Assembly (NCBI GenBank): GCA_003550325.1
Contig: QKWP01000003.1
Span: forward strand, 463,143 to 527,142
Source: Gigaspora rosea
Lineage: Eukaryota > Glomeromycota > Glomeromycetes > Diversisporales > Gigasporaceae
Reading direction: 5' to 3'
Length of the DNA: 64,000 nucleotides
Made by a program: the position numbers and the translations under genes. The notes beneath the pieces were generated by a model. It was given only the letters and a program-made list of their open reading frames with translations, was not told the origin of the DNA and ran no database searches. Below, piece after piece: positions 21,842 to 34,253 of the stretch. Numbering within the stretch: the first letter of the stretch is position 1; each line of letters begins with the position of its first letter.

Positions 21842-24253
21842 ATACCAAAATCTACACAAACCTCTGTTGAACCAGATACAACTGATTTAGATATCTTTTT
21901 TATGCAATATTCTAATAGATATGGCATCTTTATTCATGAAGATAACCCAAATACTGCTAGACCAACCCCACTAGAGATAAAACCAACATTATGTATTAGC
22001 AAAAACTATTTAGGCAACTCTAACAAGGCTACACACTTCTTTCCAGTTGCTACAACAAACCAAATCATTACATGTCTTTGCAACCAATACCATACTAAAT
22101 TTACCTCAAATAAAAATACTATCAAACAACCAAACCAAACCTTTTCTGTAGTCAAATCCTACTCTCAATTCAAAAAACTCCTTAAATAAGCAGAAGAATC
22201 TTGTGAATTTATCCCTCTAACTACTAACAACAGATCAATTATCTAGTACACATACCTATCCATGCTACAAATGTAATCAAGAAATTGTTTGTGAAATTAG
22301 AGATAATAAAAGACACTATCTTTACAAAGATGGAATTTTTGAACTTAACAATATTTATCACAAATTGTGTCTTCAAAATTTAAAGCAACAAAACAAACAC
22401 ACAACCCTCTTGCTTCTATTCTTCAACCATTAATATCTACAGGAACAACAAGCCAGGCTGAACAACCCAATTAATCTAATTTTAAAATTTTATTATCTAA
22501 TCCTTTAGATATAGAAATTGATGACAACAACAACCAACCTAATTTACAAGAATCTTCAGCTTCTTCTTAATTTGTTTTACACTCAAATACACCACCAACT
22601 TCAGAAGAACTTCAACAACAACAACAATCCAAATTATCTCAAGAGTCTCAACAAAATAATAACCAAGAACATCACTAATCTAATCAAAAGAAACCTCCTA
22701 GAGATACCTCTAATGATCTAGACTGGTTTGCCAAATATCCAGTAACAAATAAAATAGAACAGAATACCAAATTAAATACCAAATTAGCACAGAAAATTTT
22801 TAACTTTTCCAAATCTTATTTTCGTAAATTTATACCAGGAGCACCAATTCCTTCTGAAAACCAAAAACAAAAACAAGCAACATCAAGCCAAAACCTATTC
22901 AAAAGCAAAGTTTTAACTGTTTACTCAATACTATAGCAGCTAAAAAACCAGAATTTCTTGTACAATTTCTCAAATAAACAAACCCATTACTAGACCCACA
23001 ACTCAATATTCCACACTATATATTTGTCTCAACTCTTAAAAAGCTACTTGCTAAATTCACAGAAATTCTATTTACCAAACTTAACTATATCCATATTTTT
23101 AGATCACACTATTCTATACCTCCTTATACTGCAATTGAGCATTGCTAAGTTTCAATTAGCTTTGCCCGCTTATATCTTTTTCTTAATAACAAATATGAGA
23201 CTATTCATTACCAAAAATTTGCAGAAAAGCTTGATATCAAGCCCTTTTGATGCACACTACAATATAATATTAGCTATGACACTCCTCAAAAGCCTTTATT
23301 TGAAATCTTTAATAACAATCGCTTTACAATTACTGTTAATCTTAATATTCCCAAATATGTTTTTTTTGGTACCTTCTATATTCCTTCTTTTAAACTATAT
23401 ATACACAAATTTAATGAATAGTTTGAAACCTTCTTCAAATCCTATCAAAAACAATTCACAAATATTAATCAACAAAAAGTCTACAATTATCTCAAATTCC
23501 AAATTGCCACCAAACTAGCTGATGAATGTAAAAACTTCTACCCTTAGAATTTCAAATTTCAGAACCTTGCTCTCTTAGAGATCACTCAACTTAAACCAAC
23601 AAAAAAGCTCTTCACCATATCCATACATACAAAGATTCCAAGTGTTCTATTCTTGAAGACCAAGATAACAAAGAACACAACTATAAAAACCTTTTTTAAA
23701 CATCTTTTGCTATATATTCTGCACTAGAAAAAGATACTACTATATTCTAAAAGACCCTATATAATCCTGACTTTTCTATTTTTTCACCTGGACAACAATA
23801 TACTGCTACTTTTAAAAACCAATTCCACTACATATACTAAACAAGCTAGCATTTAAGGTTGATCAAAGGTTTGCTCAGTTTAATAATACAGAAACAACTA
23901 CTAAACGAACTGCCTTTTACTTATATTCACATCTTAAAGCATATCTTAAAGCAGCAGTACAAAATAACAATATTTCTGAGCTTGGTCGAGAACAAGCACT
24001 TGAAAAAACTATTACACCAACTATTGATCCACATATTCTGACCAGAATTATTCTCTACTATAATGTTCAAAGCTAATTAAAATTTTCAATTGCACAAATT
24101 AAACAAAGCTATAAACAAGACTATTTTATTCAAGCTGAAAAATTCATTATTAAATACTATAAAATCAAAATTCCAACTATAGTAAAAGATACATTATTCC
24201 TATCTACTGCATTTACAAACCCTTCTGCTACATATAGCTCCCTTTTTCAATAA
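21842..24253 (+). pseudogene. LINE B ORF1
   Basis: The start codon of copy A (ATG) is ATA here (21842). The protein then follows copy A: TTDLDIFFMQYSNRYGIFI, the zinc-binding pattern CYKCNQEIV...IYHKLCL (about 22260-22375), poly-Gln/Asn stretches (about 22600-22680), the DLDWFAKYPVTNKI block (about 22710-22750), and a C-terminal block ending at TAA 24251-24253. Several frameshifts. Conservation of the Cys/His pattern in both copies indicates that the zinc finger is a real part of this ORF1 family. Confidence 0.7.
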
Positions 24254-25940
24254 GTTCTTCTATGGATAACATTAATGCAGCTGCCACTTTCAAAATAATG
24301 ATGTGATGTCCTTCACTTATAGTGTGTTATTTTTGGGAGGGAATGATATAAGTAGGCAGGCAGATAAGCCTATTTACACACAGAACAGGCTTTGGTATTG
24401 TGTGCAGCTATGAGAACCAAGCTTCAAACAGTGAGCAACCCCATGAAAGAACAACCTTCTACCTTAGCTACCAATACATCACATCCTGCTAAGATACAAT
24501 CCAAACAAATTATATCAATATCAAATACAACAACTATTCAAAACACTTGTTATAACAAATTTCTTTAGTATTACAATTTGCCTATTTTACTATTATCACA
24601 AACTATTAAATCATTCTTAAATTATATAAAACACAACTACCCAGAACTCTACTCTCCACATTGTATCAAAATATCTATTTATACAAACAAAACACAAAGC
24701 TATAAAGAGGCACATATATATACCTCATGAACTCTGTTCTTTACCTAACCATTCATTATTACCATTTGAAAACTTACCATACTGCTACAAAATTCTACTT
24801 AAATCTTCTACATCAAGCTGCTCAATACCAAGTCCAATATCTACTTATACTAGTTTAGAACCTTATCAACCCTATACTTCTTCTCCTATACAACCAACTA
24901 CTCGAGATCTAAATCTAAATATAGCTACTTATAATGTCAGAGGTTTTAATGTAGCCTTCAAAAGACAAATCTGGCAAGATTATTGTATCAACCATAATTT
25001 CTCTATTGCATGTATCACTAAAACCAAAATTTTATACAAAACTAAGCTTTCCTTTTGCAATAACAACCTACTATTGGGCCAATTCAGATAGCTCATCAGA
25101 AGGTAATGCAATTATGATTTGCAATTACCTCAAACCTTATGTACATAGCTGTCTTACTTATTCAGATGGAGCTATTGCATTCGATTTATTTTTCAAAAGT
25201 GATATTAAACTACAAATTATTTCAGTATATCTTTCTTCAACTGATATGACAAAAGAGCAAATACACAAAACATTATTATTAACTGGATACAACAAGCTAA
25301 CAGTTAAATCTTTATTCTATTATTCTTGGTGATTCCAATACACAAGACAATACTCTTAGTTCATCATTTAAATACAAACTTATAAACTTTTTCATCGATC
25401 AAATATGTTTGATATTGGAGCACATCTAAACAATACATACTATACATGTTCAAACAATACAAGTTCTAGTAGAATTGACTATATCTGGACTGATTCATTT
25501 AATATACAATTCCTTTTTTTATATTATCTAGATAACAGTTATACTAGTACTTCTAGTAATTATCTTATTCTTACTACATCATGGACATTTCCTAATGCCT
25601 ACTCTAAGCCACAACACCTTTATACTGGAATTAGTCACTGAATTTTTAACTACAAAGTTATGTCAACAGACCAATAGTCTAAATTTTCAGAACTTTGTAC
25701 TGATCTATCTATACAACACAACATCTCACTATCAATTAATATTCAAGAGAATATTGATACTATCTGGCACAAAATTCAGCATTGTATTATACAAGCTGCA
25801 ATTCAAACAATTCCTAACAAAATTTCTCAAAAGCGAAGTTACAATCACAAGTACACACCACACTGTACTGCTCTTCATACAGGCCTCAAAAAACTTGGTT
25901 ATTTAATTAAAACTATTAAAAGCAACACTAATCTGTATTT

Positions 25941-26144
25941 AGGGTTTCTCAAATATTTGATTCAAATATTTGATGCGAGTTAAGGTTACACTGCATAATA
26001 TAAATTATTTAATTAAATACTTTAAAATGATGCTAGTACCTATAGGTACTATCATTATTTTTAAAGTACTTAATTGAATAATTTATATTATGCGGTGTAA
26101 CTCAAATTGCATCAAATATTTGAATCAAATATTTGCGAATCCCT
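25941..26144. repeat. 204-bp palindromic MITE with perfect 10-bp target duplication
   Basis: Starts AGGGTTTCTCAAATATTTGA and ends as the inverse of AGGGATTCGCAAATATTTGA. The arms continue almost to the centre (CTAGTACC/GGTACT), so nearly the whole element is a hairpin. ATCTGTATTT is duplicated exactly at 25931-25940 and 26145-26154. A target duplication of 9-11 bp is typical of Mutator-like elements; the family assignment is inference. Confidence 0.85.
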
Positions 26145-26949
26145 ATCTGTATTTGCCATATATTAACTCCTATATATTACTTATCAATTCTTATACCAAA
26201 AGCAATCTTCAATCTTTTATATAACTTGATTCAACTCATATCTATCACTGGCTTCAACATGCCTATGATATATGGAAGCAGATTTATTATGCATACCATC
26301 TTGAGCACTCAATTCTCTTTCGTTAGCAAATAAATCAAACTTCAGAAAAATGATGCGAAACACTTGTTTCTAAACTCTCACAAGCTATTAATTGTATCCT
26401 GGACTGATATCAAACTCCAGTTCATTTCTCCAATAAACTTGAAACTTAATTAATAACCAACCCTGTTGCAATCAAACAACATGTTCAATCACATTTTTAT
26501 AACTGGACAACTTATAGACCAACCAACCAAACTATTTTTAATAGTTTTTGGCAACAACATTATGCTCCACTCCCTTATATTAATCCTAGCTGGTATACCT
26601 CACTTATTAACTCTATTACAGAAGATGAAGTTCTTCAAACAATTGCTAAGCTTCCAAATGGCAAAGTCTGTGGGCCTACAATGAGACTTGTATTACTTCA
26701 CTTACTGTTTTATTTAATCAATGCCTTTCTCAAAGTTGTATTCCTAAATTATGGAAGCATGGAAGAATATTTCCTATCCTTAAAAATAACTCATTTGATA
26801 GCAATCTAAATCTTACTTGTCCGATTAGCCTTATTGAACATATCAAAAAGTATACACCAAAATTCTCACTAACTGACTTAACCAAGTATTCTCACAACAT
26901 TCTATTCTATCACCTTACAACTATGTAGCCCTTCCAGGCATATATTGCT

Positions 26950-27703
26950 GAAAATAAGCTACCTCTAAAATGAGCTACCCCCCAGTTTGATCCAAAAACA
27001 TCAAAATGCCTTTGACCCGAAAATAAGCTACCCTTTGTTGCACCAAAAGATAATTAACAAAATTTTTAGTTCTGAAAATAAGCTACCCCTACAATTGATG
27101 AACGTTGCTACATAGTAAAGACTAAATTTTACTAAGCAAATCGATTAAAATTGCATAAGTAACCTTGTTGAGCAGGTCAAAATACGCGTACCCTGAAAAT
27201 TTATACAAATCAGAGAACTTTTTATTATTTGACATTTAATTTTTACGTTCAACAAATTTTTTTTTGTAAAAAATAAACCGTGAACGTAAAAATTAAAAGT
27301 CAAATAATAAAAAGTTCTTTGATTTGTATGAAATTTTCAGGGTATGTATATTTTGATCTGCTAAATAAGGTTACTTATGCGACTTTAATCGATTTGCTTA
27401 GTAAAATTTAGACTTTACTATGTAGCGACTATAATCGATTTACCAAAAATCACTTTATAAGTTATCCTGATTTTTTTCTGCATATTTATTTATTGTTTAT
27501 ATATCATCTACAGCATATTTATTTATTGTCTACAGCATATTATTTATTTATTTTACTTATTAAAGTTTTGTATTCGAAAATAAGCTACCCTTTATTGTGT
27601 TTAAATTACTTAAAATAGTAAATAACCCGAAAATAATCTACCCATGGTTTTTTTTGTTAAAAATCAGCAAATAAAGGTAGCTTATTTTTAGCAACATACA
27701 GTA
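26950..27703. mobile_element. TIR element with repeated GAAAATAAGCTACCC motifs, inside LINE B
   Basis: Starts GCTGAAAATAAGCTACCT and ends with the inverse (GGTAGCTTATTTTTAGC). The motif GAAAATAAGCTACC recurs in direct orientation near both ends (about 27000, 27035, 27070, 27576 and 27630), a pattern of subterminal transposase-binding repeats. On removal the LINE reads on from YVALPG to TSIPIHILNN. A foldback element sits at its centre. No ORF. Confidence 0.7.
27104..27429. repeat. 326-bp foldback nested in the 26950 element
   Basis: GTTGCTACATAGTAAAGACT at the left is inverted at the right (CTTTACTATGTAGCGAC). The arms are about 145 bp, carrying AATCGATT, AAGGTTACTTATGC and TTTTACGTTCA blocks, around a short AT centre. 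It is the third nesting level: foldback in TIR element in LINE B. Confidence 0.75.
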
Positions 27704-29470
27704 CTTCTATTCCTATACATATTCTAAACAACTTAATAGAGGATGCTAATTGCAATCACAAAAAAATCTGGATTTTATTCCAAGAAATGAGTAAAGCCTA
27801 TGACTCTGTAAACTTTACTTTACTTGAACAAGCTCTTCATCAACTTGCTTTACCAATTAGTATTATCAATATCCTTACTGATTTACTAGTTGATAGACAA
27901 AAACAAGTTATTACAAATCTTGGTCTTACTCTACCTTATCACGTTCAAAATGGTATTGACTAGGGTGAAACTATTGCTCCTCTTTTATGGCAGATTTATT
28001 ATGATCCTTTTATTACCTATATTCATACCAACTCATCTGGTTATACTACTGAAATCTCCTGGATAACAAATCTCAAAAGCTATACCAAAGAAAAAATTAA
28101 AACACACTACTCAGTATTAGCTTATATGGATAATACTTTGTGGATTGCTTCTTCCCGTAATGAGCTTGCCAATATAATTTCAATTGCTGAATCTTTTTAT
28201 ATTATGGCCAATATTCAGGTTAATCCATCTAAATCAACTTTTTCAACTAATAGCAAACCAAATAATTATTCTTCTATAATCTTTAATAACCAAGCTATAT
28301 CTCTCTGACCACATCATTACCCTTTTAAATTTCTTGGATGTTGGTCTACACTCAACAACAAGCAAACTCAACAAATACAACTAATATCTGCTGAGTCCTC
28401 TCAACTTATTAATATTACCAAAAAAAACAAATTACTGATACCCAAGCCAGATATATTATTAATTCTGTTATTATTCCAACTATTGAATATCGACTACAAA
28501 ATATAGTTCTTAACAGATCTATATGTAACAAAATTTTTAAACAACATATAGGTTTAGTCAAACACAAAGCTAAATTTAGTCAAACTATTCCTACTAGTAC
28601 ACTATTTTATCTGCAAATATATAATATTAATATCTGGGATATTCAACTTCAGCACTATATATCCAACTTCATTAAATGATTAAACAATAATGATCTACTT
28701 GGAACCACAACCCACATTTGAATTCAGCAAATTCAAAACAATCTCTGGTTACCTACTAGTATTTTCTTACATCCCAATCCTATAATTGATGGACCCAACA
28801 GATATACTACAAACTTTAAAATTATATTATTGTTCAAACATCTCAATTGTATAATTAGTTCTAATACAAATTGGAGTATTCCTTTTACAATTAAAGAAGG
28901 ATCTGTGTCTTTAGAATCTATTCTATCCTCACACCCAAAATACACAATCTTTAAAAAGCAAATTCGACATCATTATCTTCTCTTTTTGAAACAACTCATT
29001 ACTTTTGATAATCTACATTTACTTGACTGGAAACATATTTTACCCAGACTTAACAAAATTCCAAAAAGAAGAATTCCTCTATGGTTTACTTTGTTAGAAG
29101 ATAAAGTTACTAGCTATTTATTTGAGCGAACTATATATACACACTTTAATCTGCTTCAAATTAATTATTATAGTTATACTACTGGACACTCATTCAAATA
29201 TACTAAACCATAGTTAATTACTACTTTGGATAATCAAATTATCTTAGGTAGAGCACTCCAGAAGTTTACTACCTAAGATTATACTTCAATAACTCATTGG
29301 CAATGCTCCATTGAAGAACATTTTACAAGCTTATATCCATTAGAACCTATTACTACATTTCCATGCTCTAATTGTTCTCTTAACTCAAAAACTATTGCGA
29401 ACAAGTGTACTATTTTTATATCTACTAGTCATGCTACAAAATTTTTTGGCAAACTCAAAAATTTCTAAAG

Positions 29471-30464
29471 TCATCACGTGATTTCACAGCATTGAATAGC
29501 ATCGATATGGCATAACTATTTTGGCTGATTCCTAATTATTTGCTCCCTTTTGTAAGTGATAGGTAGGAAGAATATTTTGATTAGCCAGAAAGTAGGATTA
29601 CAGGCAACTACTAAAGTAGCGAAAGAAAAGTTATACTTAATCAATTAGACTTGCAATAAATGACCTCATTATTATGCAAACTCATTAAATCTTTATCACA
29701 GGGCAGGTCAAATCATTCTTGATTGATGAGTTATTCATAATAAAACTTTCTATTGTAAGTAATTATAAGTTAATTACATTTTCATTTCTGAGGAAATAAA
29801 AATTGATTAGCTGATTTTGAAAAAATCGACCAGTTAAGCTGAAAGATTTTGGTTTAGCTGAATTTTCATATAGGCCAAAAACATTATACAAGCATGACTA
29901 TGTTCCTGGTAAATTCAGCTAACTAGTTAATCTTGTATATGGGATCTTAATTCACCTTTCAGAAAAACCAAAGTTCCTAACTATTATAAATCTTTAATAT
30001 AAACCTATAAATATTTATGATTAACAGTTTTTAAAACATTTAACAGCTAACTAGTATTAAATTAACCACATTAAATATTCAAATATTCAATGAATTTTTA
30101 ATATTTGATCCTAATAATAAGATTTTCTTTTAGTATAATATAAATAGCTAGTTTTGGATTAGATAAAACATGTAACATGCTATTATAAACATGTTGTACT
30201 TTAGCTTCTATAACTATATAAACAATCAACCATCTTTGAACTCTTACTACAGTATTTATAATATTAAATAGCTTGAAAAATAGTTATTATTCCAAATCTT
30301 TTTCATGACCACTATTATTATTATTGTACTTTCATCTTTAATCAAACTTTATTCAAATGTGGTATTATATATAGAAAATACACACAATACTATCTTATAT
30401 AAATAATGATAATTCTTTCTAGACTAATAACTTTACATGATGAAATTTAGCTCAATAAAATTTT
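29471..30464 (+). promoter_or_regulatory. 5' region of the Kelch pseudogene, duplicated at 35555-36700
   Basis: No gene. About 29750-30000 and the stretch up to 30250 match 35555-36700 in blocks: TTGAAAAAATCGACCRGTTAA, TTGGTTTARCYGAATTTTCATAT, TCCTRGTAAATTC and ATCTTGTATATRGGATCTTAATT. The ATGTTGTACTTTAGCTTCTATAAC stretch near 30190 resembles the gene's own first codons at 30471, suggesting an older decayed first exon. Promoter role is inferred from position only. Confidence 0.45.
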
Positions 30465-31122
30465 ATGATCATGTTGTACATTAGCTTTTATATTTTCACT
30501 TTTCTCTTAAATTTTATTTTTGCATTTGCTAATTATGCACCTTCTGCAAGAGAAGAACATACTTCAGTCCTCATTGATTATAAACTCTACTTTCATGGTG
30601 GATTTAGTGATGACCCAAACCTGAGTATTAGTTCAACTAATGATTTTTTTTATATGGATTTTCTCAAAACTTTCAATAGCAGCTTTACCATAGAATGAAC
30701 TTACTTTTACTGGAAGTCCTCAAATTGCAGTAGCTTCAGCCTGTATTGGTGGAAACAATGTGATTTGATATTTATTTTCAGTGGTGAACCTCTTGATAAA
30801 CTATTCATTAGTAAATATGATATAAGTAACCAACAGTGGACTAAAATCACGAGTGTTGGAATTAGAAGAATTGGTAATTCATGCGCTAAGTTTAATAATC
30901 GATCAATTGCAATTTTCACAAATGATCTTTGGATATTCAATTCAACTGCATTAACATGGAGCTTTAGCAATGCAACAAATAAACCTCCAGAGATCTATGG
31001 TTATTGTCAATAACTTGCCCGATGAAACGATTTTATGCCTTGGTGGAACTTATAGTGTTAGTGAAGAATTTGTACCAATGGGGTGTGTTAGTGAAGAATT
31101 TGTACCAATGGGGTTTGTAAGT

Positions 31123-33180
31123 TTTATTTCTTAACAAAATAGATATTTTAGCCTTTATTTATTAATTCTTCAGTTCTTTGTAGTTATCATTATTAGAGAT
31201 ATGCAAAATGAATTATGTATTCAATGTTGCATGCTACATAATGCAGTATAATGCAATGCAGGCTACCTAAAATTTCAAAATGTATATAGAAATTATTATA
31301 TAATTTTGATTCAAAAATTTTTAACTATAGTAATAAAATTATTATTTTGTGTTTATATGTTATAGTGAATACTTGTATTACTACTTGTTTTGTTTATCTT
31401 TATCACTACCAATTGAATATTTTTTGGTATTTTTGGGGCTCTATGGCAGTCTTACGGCATTGTATTAGATCTACAACATTCTTATAGTAGTCTTTTATAT
31501 CATAGTACTCTCATGGTGGTGGTTCTATAGCCTTGTAGTAGTTTTACTACATTATGGTAGTTATTCAAATCCTATTTCAATAACAATGTTCAATACCAAA
31601 TATTCTATCAATGTTGCTACTGCACTGCACTATACTAATTTTTTAAATAAAATGAATGTCTTATGTTTATTCTTTTTAACTAAAATAATATATCTTATCT
31701 TGTATATTCTGGTAAGTGTTTTATCTCAGCTGATAACAATGTCTAACAATATTTATTCTATTAGTGCCTACTCACTCTTCTAATTTTTTAAAAATAAAAA
31801 ATGCTTATGTTTGTTCTTTTCAACTCCAATTTTAGTAGCATGCCCTGAATGCCTTTATATTCATTCTTTAGAACTTTCAATTCCATTAAGCTAACAAATT
31901 TTAACACTATCTGTTTTATTGGCACTAACTCATCTTTGCTAATTTGTTAATAAATACTTTTATGTTTATTGTTTTTTTAACTCCAATTTTATCAAGATAA
32001 CAAATCTAGCATTATATATTCCAGTACCGTAAAAGGTCATATACAAGACCCGGGTCTCTTACATTCCATCAAAAAAATTAATTAGTAAAAAAAAAGAAAT
32101 AATTAGTAAAAAATGAGGGTGGGTCTAGTGCTCGGCACAATCAACCAAAAATTTGATAGTCAAATACTTGTTAATACTTGTGATTAAGTCAGACATTAAA
32201 TTAACCAATAGTATATATTTAGCTTTGGTTGATTTACGATCGTTTGATGTCTGATTTAAACATAAGTATTAACAAGTATTTGACTATTAAATTTTTACAG
32301 AATACATGATCGAAAGCGAGAAATTGAATGAATTGCTCAGAATGGCAGAGACATTCCTTGACAGAAGCAATTATAATTGCACTGGGAGTCTCAGTAGGAT
32401 TAGCCAGTGGGTTATTCCCTGCCTGCTAAGAAATGATAGAATCACATGTCTTCCTGTTTTGGGTGGGTGGCGAAAATTTTGCCTTGTTATTCTTATATGC
32501 CAGAAGAGCTTGGATTCGTTATCTACTGTACTTATACTGCATTTGCCCTTACAAAAAATCATCGACTGATCAAATCAAGCCAAATCAAAAGAGCAATAAT
32601 AAGTTCTGCAACAAAATGTTTTACATAAGCTCATAATAGAAATTACTGCTATTTATATATAGCTAAATAAAAGCGAAAAAATTTTTAAAGATTTTCTAGT
32701 TTAAACATTTAGTTAAGTTTATTATTTTAGTTATTTTTTTTTGTTACAAACAGTTTCTTTTGTACTATTAATTCTAATCTTATTTTGTACTTTAAAAATA
32801 TAATTTAAATCATTTATATCATTATTTATAATTTGTATTTATAAATTTGCATGATAATATTTTTTGGCTATTTTTTATATATTATGCAGAATAGCATAAT
32901 GCATCATGCAGCATTATGCAATGCAAGACCAAAAAAACATGCATTCGCACATCTCTAATCACGTGGAAATATTTGGTACTGTACGTAATAATGATAAGCA
33001 CAACTTTTTTAAATTAACTTATATTTTACAAATAGTAAATGTAAATAAGTTTAATATATATAATATATATATATTAGAATACATCCGGTCCAACTCCTCC
33101 TGGTCGCTATTATTTCTCAGCAGTATTAAGTATGTTGTTTGACAATGTAAATGTTAAATGAGTGTTTTTTAGTTATTATA
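31123..33180. other. Repeat-filled intron of the Kelch pseudogene
   Basis: Low-complexity sequence with a CTATGGTAGT/TTCTATAGCC-type imperfect repeat (about 31440-31560), related segments around ATGCTTATGTTTGTTCTTTT (31660, 31800 and 31955), a palindrome (32130-32300) and a short open stretch of unknown origin on both strands at 32306-32636. I see no recognisable protein in the latter. Confidence 0.45.
32130..32300. repeat. Palindromic MITE in the Kelch intron
   Basis: AAAAATTTGATAGTCAAATA at the left pairs with TATTTGACTATTAAATTTTT at the right; the arms continue through CTTGTTAATACTTGTG and GTCAGACATTAAAT. Stem of about 70 bp. No ORF. Confidence 0.65.
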
Positions 33181-33777
33181 AGGTTTTGTTATCAATCATT
33201 TAAATTAAAAGCTTCCGATAAACGTATTATAATTTTTGGTGTACTTGGAGGTGGAAATGAAGATAACGTCTTCGGTGATTTGTGGATTTTAGATATTGAA
33301 ACATATAAATAGTCGGCTGGAAATATTTTAAACCCAAACAAATGGTCTAACTCTTTATGCAAATACTGCGAACTTAGTAAATAATTATATGATCGTTGCT
33401 TTCGGTAAAAATTTAGTCATTTTAACCTACTTATCATTTATGATGAATATTTATGTATAAATATTTGGTTAAACTTGCTAAACCTTTATTGTTTAACAGG
33501 TGCTTACAACCTCGCCGATAGGTTTAATAGCTTTTCATCAACAATATATATGTTAGATGTGAGCTAGAGAAATTCCTATGAATGGGTTACTGAATTTACT
33601 ACATAACAAAAAGTAATTAAAATTTAAGTAATGCAAATATTTCTCTAGCTTAACTATTGATATCATAAATTATTCGTTACTGCCATTATTTTGCCTCTAT
33701 ATTTCATAATTAATAAATATAAAAGCCTATATGTAATTAATTTTAATATGAGATAATTTAATGTTTAAATTATTCTG

Positions 33778-34173
33778 TGATCGTGGTTGGGCAATAAAAT
33801 TCATGCATTTGATATACTGCGCCAAAATATAGTATAATAATTTTTTTTAAAAAAAAACCACCAATTACTTTATAAACAGGACTGAGCCTTACAAAGTTAA
33901 CGGTCAGTTTTGAAAAAAATTCTTCTATCTATAGAAAGATATAACGATTCAAAATCAAATATATATATAATAACACTTAATAGAAAGATTTTTTTTAATC
34001 AATTGACCGTTAGATTTGTAGAGCTCAGTTCTATTACAGTATTAATAAAGCTTAAATCATTTTTTATAAAAAAAAAAAAAAAATTGTTTGTAAAAAGTTT
34101 TAGCGTTTTAAAAAATGCTATTTTTTGCCATAGTATGTCGAAATAAAGTAATTTTATTGGCCAACCACGATCA
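33778..34173. mobile_element. 396-bp TIR element
   Basis: Left end TGATCGTGGTTGGGCAATAA and right end, inverted, TGATCGTGGTTGGCCAATAA. A second inverted pair (GAGCCTTAC...TTAACGGTCA and TGACCGTTAG...AGAGCTCAG) lies inside. The open stretches on both strands here are by-products of the repeat. Target duplication not evident. It sits directly behind the Kelch pseudogene. Confidence 0.68.
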
Positions 34174-34253
34174 CGAGAAAATTGAATCATTCAATGATTG
34201 TTGAGTATAATCACACTAAAACTTTTCATATCTTAATTTTGTCATTAACATTA

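Larger units (their letters stand above)
24262..29465 (+). pseudogene. LINE B ORF2: endonuclease and reverse transcriptase, catalytic Asp lost
   Basis: Begins with an intact ATG (MDNINAAATFKI) at 24262. Endonuclease: LNIATYNVRGF (about 24920) and SRIDYIWTDS (about 25470). Reverse transcriptase: QEMSKAYDSVN (about 27782), GIDxGETIAPLLW (about 27955) and AYMDNTLWIA (about 28120), in which the second Asp of the YMDD box is Asn (28123-28134). C-terminal parts up to about 29460 follow, with no RNase H. Multiple stops and frameshifts, plus interruption by two nested elements (25941-26144 and about 26950-27703). Confidence 0.82.
21125..29470 (+). mobile_element. LINE retrotransposon copy B, truncated at the 3' side
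   Basis: The 5' end (ACTAATTCTTCCTGATGATC) matches the start of copy A, and 5'UTR, ORF1 and ORF2 follow in the same order. It is more decayed than A. It contains a 204-bp MITE (25941-26144) and a TIR element (about 26950-27703) with a further foldback nested in it. Similarity to LINE coding sequence ends at about 29465, before RNase H. There is no poly-A tail, so the 3' part is missing (later deletion or rearrangement). No flanking target duplication could be identified. Confidence 0.85.
30465..33620 (+). pseudogene. Secreted Kelch-repeat protein, broken
   Basis: Starts MIMLYISFYIFTFLLNFIFA, a clear signal peptide, then YAPSAREEHTSVLIDYKLYFHGG, the first Kelch blade. Blades continue (LIFIFSGEPLDKLFISKYD, WTKITSVG, LWIFNSTALTWS, LPDETILCLGGTYSV). 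Frameshifts lie at about 30695 (4 nt missing), 30767 (1 nt missing) and 31010. The last exon block carries an in-frame 30-bp tandem duplication (31055-31084/31085-31114) and ends at a GTAAGT donor (31117). Coding resumes at about 33200 (DKRIIIFGVLGGGNEDNVFG, LWILDIETYK with TAG for Trp, then NTANLVNNYMIVAFG). A further blade lies at about 33500-33600. The 2-kb gap is a large intron filled with repeats. Fungal secreted Kelch proteins of this type often have many paralogues; this copy is dead. Confidence 0.8.

Noticed and set aside
13600-28320. Possible recoding of TGA in the LINE ORFs
   Set aside because: The stops fall on different residues (Gln, Gly, Trp) and are mixed with TAA, TAG and frameshifts, which fits random decay and not a variant code.
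32306-32636. Overlapping open frames in the Kelch intron
   Set aside because: Open on both strands with no match I recognise. Likely chance or an unidentifiable element fragment.
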